Of a stretch of DNA of 64,000 nt, positions 59,310-64,000 are shown in pieces. Numbering within the stretch: the first letter of the stretch is position 1; each line of letters begins with the position of its first letter. The notes below the pieces were generated by a model. That model was not told where the DNA came from. It did not search any database and saw only the letters and a list, made by a program, of their open reading frames with translations. The DNA lies in the NCBI GenBank assembly GCA_965644315.1, contig CBFFRQ010000043.1, positions 708,378 through 772,377 of the forward strand, read 5' to 3'. The DNA comes from Caecitellus pseudoparvulus. Taxonomy: Eukaryota > Bigyra: Bicosoecida. Position numbers and translations under genes: made by a program.

Positions 59310-61530
59310 ATGTCTGGCCGCAAGCGCCCCCGGAATGCACGCGTTCAGGCAGATGCGCCGACGAGTGGCAAAAGAACCGCAGTTGAAGGCTCGCAAGCGG
59401 ACACACATGCACTGGTCCGACAGTTCCTTCAAGGTAACGCACCGACTTCCCGACTGCGGACGGGCGCGAGGCTCGGGGCAGCAGGACGGGTGTTTGAGCT
59501 GCCTGCAACGCCTCCAGGAAGCGAACTCGCTGCGCAAGAATCACCCGCCATCGCAACGCCTACCAGACCAGTCCGGATTGCTGCCCTTACAGCAAGCATT
59601 GCCAGGAGGATGAAGACAAACGCTAAGGAACAACTGGAAGCTTTCGGTTCGTTTTCATTTCCGCTGTGTGAAACTCCGAAACGCTTCTCGCAAACACGCC
59701 TTCCTGACTCTGCCCGCAGACGAGGTCGTTGACATGAGTGGTGATGAGGGCAAGAGTGACAGTTCAAGTCCTGACTTGGAGAGTGGTGGTGTGTCCTGGA
59801 CAGCTGGCAGCCCTTCCCCACCACGGAGTGCTGCTGGTGCCGTCGGCGCGACACCAGCTGCCACTTCCCCTGCCCGTGCGTTGATGCGTCTCGACTCAGC
59901 GAGCCCAATTCCGTGGGCCTCTACTGATCGAGCTCTGTTGCAAACACCGTCCAAGAATGGGGTGCAGACGCACCCTGACAAGAAGGAGTTCGCCACCTTG
60001 ATGCCGTCGTCGACCTGGGCTGCCTTTGGAAACAAAGCAAGTGCATGGAGAATGTCTGGAGCTATCGTTCGTCTGGGTGTTCGTGAGGGTACCATTGACT
60101 ACTCATCTCTTGGGGGTCGTGTTGTCTCGTCGGGTGAGCCATGCCCGGAAGGCTCTGACAGAAGCCTGTTCCGGACTTTTGCCACACAAGGGAGCAACAA
60201 GATGCGAAGTGGCATTGTGGGCAAGAGCCTAGCTCACAAATTCTTGCCGTTGCTGCTCACTGCCTTCGAGGAGCATGACACGAACATGCTAGGAAGGCCA
60301 TGGCCGGAGCGAGACGACTCAAAGTACATGGTGTTGGTTTCAACACCAGGTAGTGATTCCCAAGAAGCCTTCCTGTCGTGGTCAGGCTTGGTCCTGGTTT
60401 CAAGCCTCCTTCGTGAGGCTCTGGTTCCAGCTTCAGGTACTTGGGCCAGCCTCGAAACGTTGAAGAAACAGGTTGACATCATCAACGGGTCTGAGGGCAG
60501 AAGGACGGGAAGCGGGGGGGCAAGCGAACCCACAGCCCCTAGCCACCCTGGTGCTCCCTCTCTTGATTTAAATGGAAAGAAGTACACACGTTGGGACATC
60601 ACGAAGGTGGGGTGGAGCAGGGCACGAAACGCAAGCGCCGCTGCGCGCTTGCGCTTCCAGCGCCTGCGGTGTAGCGTAACGAACAAGGAAATGTGGTTGC
60701 CTGTGGGACCAACTGATGACTTGCGCTATCCACCCCTGAACGGTGGACTGCTTCCGGGCGAGCTGATGAATTATGCAAGCGTGTGCCAAGGCAAAGCCAG
60801 GCCAAAGGCAACGATGTCTTCAGTGCCTCGCAACATCACCAACGGGATATTTGCAGAGGCTAGATCTGAAGGATCACACACAGTAGCCTCGCTGTTGGCG
60901 AGTGGCAGGCCCGCTGCGTTGCCCACTGAAAGTCCGCGACAGGGCGGAGAGTACCTATCAGGTGCGGGGAGTGGAACGAGCACGGGAAGCCGTGTTGCTG
61001 CTGTTGCAAAAGCAACTGGAGCCCTGGATGGAGGTCGCCTGGGGTCTGGCACGTCACCACCAGCCGCAGGCATGCGTGACATCGTTGCCCGTTTGGCAGA
61101 TTCGCTGGAGAAACGACAGGTTGCTGAAGAGGCAGCACGGGAACGACAAGCACAACAGGACGCCTCACTTCTTCAGTTTTTCCAGCAGTCCTTGCAAGTG
61201 CAGCAGCCCGCACCTTCGCTTTCGGTGCCTGCACCAGGTGCTGCTGCCGCACATAGTGAGCGTGCGGTAGATGCAGCGATATCAGGTGTAATTACAAGAG
61301 TGCAGGGGTGGTTGGACCTAAGCATCATTGACGGTGACCTTAGCATGCAAGAGCAGGTTCAGACTGTTTTGGAGCAGCTGCACAGCGGAAGTGTGCCTCC
61401 AACCTTGCGTGGCATGCCACCGCACCCGCTGTCAGACGCAGACAAGGAGCTGAAGGTCGCACGCGCCCGACTTCAAATGGTTACAGCCCTGAAGAAGCGT
61501 AGTGTTGCTGGGCAACCCATGCAGTCATGA
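59310..61530 (+). CDS. Transposon-associated protein of unknown function (second ORF)
   Basis: Exons 59310-59646 and 59720-61530 give 715 residues. The donor GTTCGT is unusual, but the splice joins AKEQLEAF to DEVVDMSGDEGKSD in frame and avoids a stop. The N-terminus is basic (MSGRKRPRNARVQADAPTSG, ALTASIARRMKTNAKEQLEA). The middle holds a folded-looking region (IDYSSLGGRVVSSGEPCPEG, FRTFATQGSNKMRSGIVGKS, SKYMVLVSTPGSDSQEAFLS, LVLVSSLLREALVP, KYTRWDITKVGWSRARN). The C-terminus is a coiled coil (VARLADSLEKRQVAEEAARE). PIF/Harbinger elements usually carry a Myb/SANT partner protein needed for nuclear entry and binding; I cannot find a clear Myb repeat here, so the analogy is positional. Confidence 0.65.
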
Positions 61531-61645
61531 ACATGAGACAACACACTGCATTATTGACTGCCAACAGAGTCACCTTCCCAGTCACTCCCTTCATCACCTT
61601 CGCCGGCAGCCCCAGGCTGTTCAGGTGCTTGCAGGTGCAGAAGGG

Positions 61646-63379
61646 CTAGCTCTTCAACTCTCTCGCGGCACCACTGGGCAGTGCCCACCATGATGGAGCG
61701 ATACTGAACCCCAGCATACTTGAAGATGGTGTGGGTGGAAGCTGGCCAAGCGCCAGCTCCAGCACTTGCGTCTTCCATCCCATGGCACTCGGCATACTCC
61801 ATGAAGGGGGCTGCGCCTCAAGCAAGTCCTCTACCACCTTTGCCGTTGCTTCTTCCAGCAGGTCACCCCAGACAGTCCCCGGCGCTGTCACATCAAGGGC
61901 ATGCCACACAGATGCCCGCAATGGCAGAGCTCGCAGTACAAAGTTATGCAGTGCTACAGCTACACGTAGACGCAGTGCAACTGCTGCTGGCCCAAGGTTT
62001 CCATTCGCAGTGTTGTTCAAGATGCGGAACCTGTTCTTGAGCTCTCCAAATGCACATTCTACCTTAACTCGAATGTGCAAAAGTGCATCGTGGAAAATTG
62101 TCACCAAATGATTCGGCTGCACCACATCAGTGTCCCGCTGGTCGAACGGAAGAAGTAAGAATGTGTACCCCGGACGAAATCCCGAGTCTGCTGCCAATGT
62201 ATATGGGAGTGGACAAGGACGTAAGCTTGGGTTCCCGACCATTGCCGCAAACATGGGAGACCTTATGAGCTTCCCCCGATCGCTTTCGGCACCAGCATAC
62301 CCAATGTCTGCTTGCCAGAAGAGTCCGTGGCCACTTACCATGCACTGGGCACTAACCGAAGCCACGCCATCCTTGTTTATGTATACGCCCTTTCCACTAT
62401 CTTCACTGATGTAAGCACGCACATGTGTATCATCCACGCTGCCTGCTACGCACGGCAGCTGCATGCCTGACAGGGCAAAGTTCAATCGTACACTCTCCAT
62501 CCACTCCCCAGAATCTGGTGCTGGCATGTACACCTGCTGTTCAAACATGCTGGATGAGATAGACCGCAAGAAAACCTTTAGGATTCGACTGCATGTGGAC
62601 TTCGATGCCCCAGTGAACGCTTCTTGTCCAGCTCTCATGTTGAAACCCTTGCACATATAATGCACTCCAAGGCAACAAGCCTCCAGCCAACTGAAAGTGC
62701 ATCCTTGGCCGCAGAATGATGAGTCCACAGCACCCCACCAGTCTGCCACTGATGGCTGTTGCTGCACCATGGGACGCTCGCATGCCCCAAGGCGACTGCA
62801 GTGCTCGTGCAGACAGTCTTCCCTGTGGCGCCGAAGCTGTCTCTGCCAGGTCCTGTGCTCTTGTGAGTCTGGTTCCTCTGCAGGTTCATCACCTGCAAGC
62901 TCCACAGCGTGGGCCTCTACTTCCACGGGTAGGATCGAATGCATGACCCACCTGTACCAGAGTTTTGGTGCAGAAGATTTCATGAACCACACCGATAGAG
63001 CTAAAATAGTGTTCACACCAACAGAGCACAACTGCTTCATAGTATACTGCAACACCGTATGTGGGGTTGTGCAAACCTCGTGCTCTTCGAGAGGCACTCC
63101 ATGTTGCCGTGCCACCCACGTCCTCACACCGGATGCCAAACCTGCAAGAGGATTGGTGCGGCCACGTGCGCTGGCCCTCACGCCCTCCTCCAGAGCACAG
63201 TCTTCATCGAAGCACGGTAGTGGCACGGCCTGCTCGTGTCCATCTTCATCGGCCATTGCTACCACTGCCAGCAACAGTGCTGCTTCTGTGGCAATAAGTG
63301 CTTGGAGCGCTTGCAACCTACGGACATGCTGCCGCCGGCGCAACAGTAAAAAGGAAACCAGGAATTGCATGCCAGACAT
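61646..63379 (-). CDS. PIF/Harbinger-type DDE transposase (HARBI1-like)
   Basis: One intact exon, 577 residues from MSGMQFLVSFLLLRRRQHVR. After an N-terminal region with EAFTGASKSTCSRILKVFLR (helix-turn-helix-like), the DDE_4 nuclease core reads CVAGSVDDTHVRAYISED, KGVYINKDGVASVSAQCMVS, DIGYAGAESDRGKLIRSPMF (first and following Asp motifs), YTLAADSGFRPGYTFLLLPF (second Asp motif) and HIRVKVECAFGELKNRFRIL (Glu). This matches the D-G-T-H, GD(S)GY and (V)E(R/C)AFG(x)LK signatures of HARBI1-type nucleases, with S-V-D-D-T-H in place of C-I-D-G-T-H. No internal stop or frameshift. It converges with the second ORF, 115 bases apart. Confidence 0.9.
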   Translation of the reverse strand: MSGMQFLVSFLLLRRRQHVRRLQALQALIATEAALLLAVVAMADEDGHEQAVPLPCFDEDCALEEGVRASARGRTNPLAGLASGVRTWVARQHGVPLEEHEVCTTPHTVLQYTMKQLCSVGVNTILALSVWFMKSSAPKLWYRWVMHSILPVEVEAHAVELAGDEPAEEPDSQEHRTWQRQLRRHREDCLHEHCSRLGACERPMVQQQPSVADWWGAVDSSFCGQGCTFSWLEACCLGVHYMCKGFNMRAGQEAFTGASKSTCSRILKVFLRSISSSMFEQQVYMPAPDSGEWMESVRLNFALSGMQLPCVAGSVDDTHVRAYISEDSGKGVYINKDGVASVSAQCMVSGHGLFWQADIGYAGAESDRGKLIRSPMFAAMVGNPSLRPCPLPYTLAADSGFRPGYTFLLLPFDQRDTDVVQPNHLVTIFHDALLHIRVKVECAFGELKNRFRILNNTANGNLGPAAVALRLRVAVALHNFVLRALPLRASVWHALDVTAPGTVWGDLLEEATAKVVEDLLEAQPPSWSMPSAMGWKTQVLELALGQLPPTPSSSMLGFSIAPSWWALPSGAARELKS

Positions 63380-63983
63380 GGTTGTATGATCTGTGCAAGA
63401 CAATACGGGGAGTCTTTTCTCACAGTGCCTTGTTCGGCCTGTCTCAACCAAGACTCATTTCGATTTCCGCGAAACTCGCCTTGCGGGAAGTGCAAGCCTT
63501 CGAGGTGAAAATTGTGAATTGCAACCCTGGGACGCTGATCGTTTGATCGGTAGTTCGACACTGTGAAAGACACATGGGGGCTGGAGTGCTGGTTGCGCCG
63601 GTGTCGAATGCGGGTTTGTGAGCACCTCGATGACGACGCAGGCCCTCTGTTCGTAATCGACAGACAACTCACCCGAATCGAAAGAGGGTGATCACCAAAA
63701 CGGCCCGATTCCTCGAAATTCGGCCCACACTTCATAAAAATTTGCATTGGATCACGAAAGTGTACGAATACGCGCAAGTAGACTGGAACATAAGACAGCA
63801 GCCTCCTTTTACAAACGTGGGCAAGCAAATTCCGCATCCAGTTTGCATCACAGACCCAACCTTTCAAGCACACTCTGACAAAAATAATGTATGCATTCGT
63901 TATTTTATACTCAGTACATTATCACATACAACTATCGCCAACATGCCCTCCTGACAAGCTCAAAAACGAACCCCTCCTAACCA
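63380..63983. other. Right subterminal region of the transposon
   Basis: 604 bases, AT-rich towards the end, with no ORF I can support. It should contain the transposase promoter. TATTTTATAC at 63901 is TATA-like but too far from the ATG to be assigned. Confidence 0.45.
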
Positions 63984-64000
63984 CTCAATGGGACAGGGCC
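63984..64000 (-). repeat. Right terminal inverted repeat (at window edge)
   Basis: CTCAATGGGACAGGGCC; inverse GGCCCTGTCCCATTGAG differs from the left repeat at two of 17 positions. Confidence 0.65.

Larger units (their letters stand above)
58991..64000. mobile_element. PIF/Harbinger-like DNA transposon with two converging ORFs
   Basis: Left terminal repeat GGCCGTGTCTCATTGAG at 58991-59007; right end CTCAATGGGACAGGGCC at 63984-64000, which is its inverse with 15 of 17 bases matching. Between them are a plus-strand unknown protein gene and a minus-strand DDE transposase, tail to tail, in DNA clearly less GC-rich than the host. The right boundary coincides with the window edge, so the repeat may be longer and the target-site duplication cannot be read. 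Both ORFs are intact, suggesting recent activity. Inserted in a MAP2K-like gene. Confidence 0.72.

Overview
This is nuclear DNA from a eukaryotic microbe with a compact, GC-rich genome. Genes lie on both strands, are mostly a few hundred bases or less apart, and are interrupted by short introns (about 35 to 270 bases) that begin GTGCGT or GTGAGT and end CAG. By joining exons by eye I could rebuild about 28 protein genes; every multi-exon model below sums to a multiple of three and most join recognisable domains. The gene set (REEP, SEC11, KIF-binding protein, PSMB1, ubiquilin, LEO1, NOL6/Utp22, eIF2-alpha) is plainly eukaryotic. A nuclear HslV gene, a KIF-binding protein and an SFI1-like protein would suit a flagellated protist or alga (a stramenopile or haptophyte would be my guess), but the sequence alone does not fix the lineage.

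Layout, left to right: the end of an unrecognised gene; eIF2-alpha; LEO1; an organellar SRP54 M-domain-like protein; REEP5-like; a hypothetical protein; a 1,803-residue OSCA/TMEM63-like channel; SEC11; an ankyrin-RCC1 protein; an HMG-box protein; mitoribosomal mL41; HslV; proteasome PSMB1; Rieske protein; a coiled-coil protein; a telobox/Myb-like protein; hypotheticals; an EF-hand/SFI1-like/WW-like/zinc protein; KIFBP; a Qb-type SNARE; a multi-pass membrane protein; ubiquilin; two small unknowns; a PH-ArfGAP-ankyrin protein; a PP2C phosphatase; NOL6/Utp22; an unknown basic protein; and a MAP2K-like kinase lacking its N-lobe.

The last 5 kb (about 58,991 to the window end) is different: lower GC, two converging ORFs (an unrecognised 715-residue protein and a PIF/Harbinger-type DDE transposase), and 17-base imperfect terminal inverted repeats (15/17 matches). 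The left repeat abuts the exact base at which the kinase coding sequence breaks off, so I read this as a DNA transposon inserted into a MAP2K gene, whose N-lobe should lie just beyond base 64,000.

Two short sequence signals recur across unrelated genes. AATGCA (often CAATGCA or AATGCATT) lies within 60 bases after the stop codon of 16 genes and is a candidate polyadenylation signal, sometimes shared by two converging genes. GGCGTTTCA occurs exactly eight times, always outside coding exons (five introns, two 5' flanks, one intergenic). No tRNA, rRNA or CRISPR array was seen.
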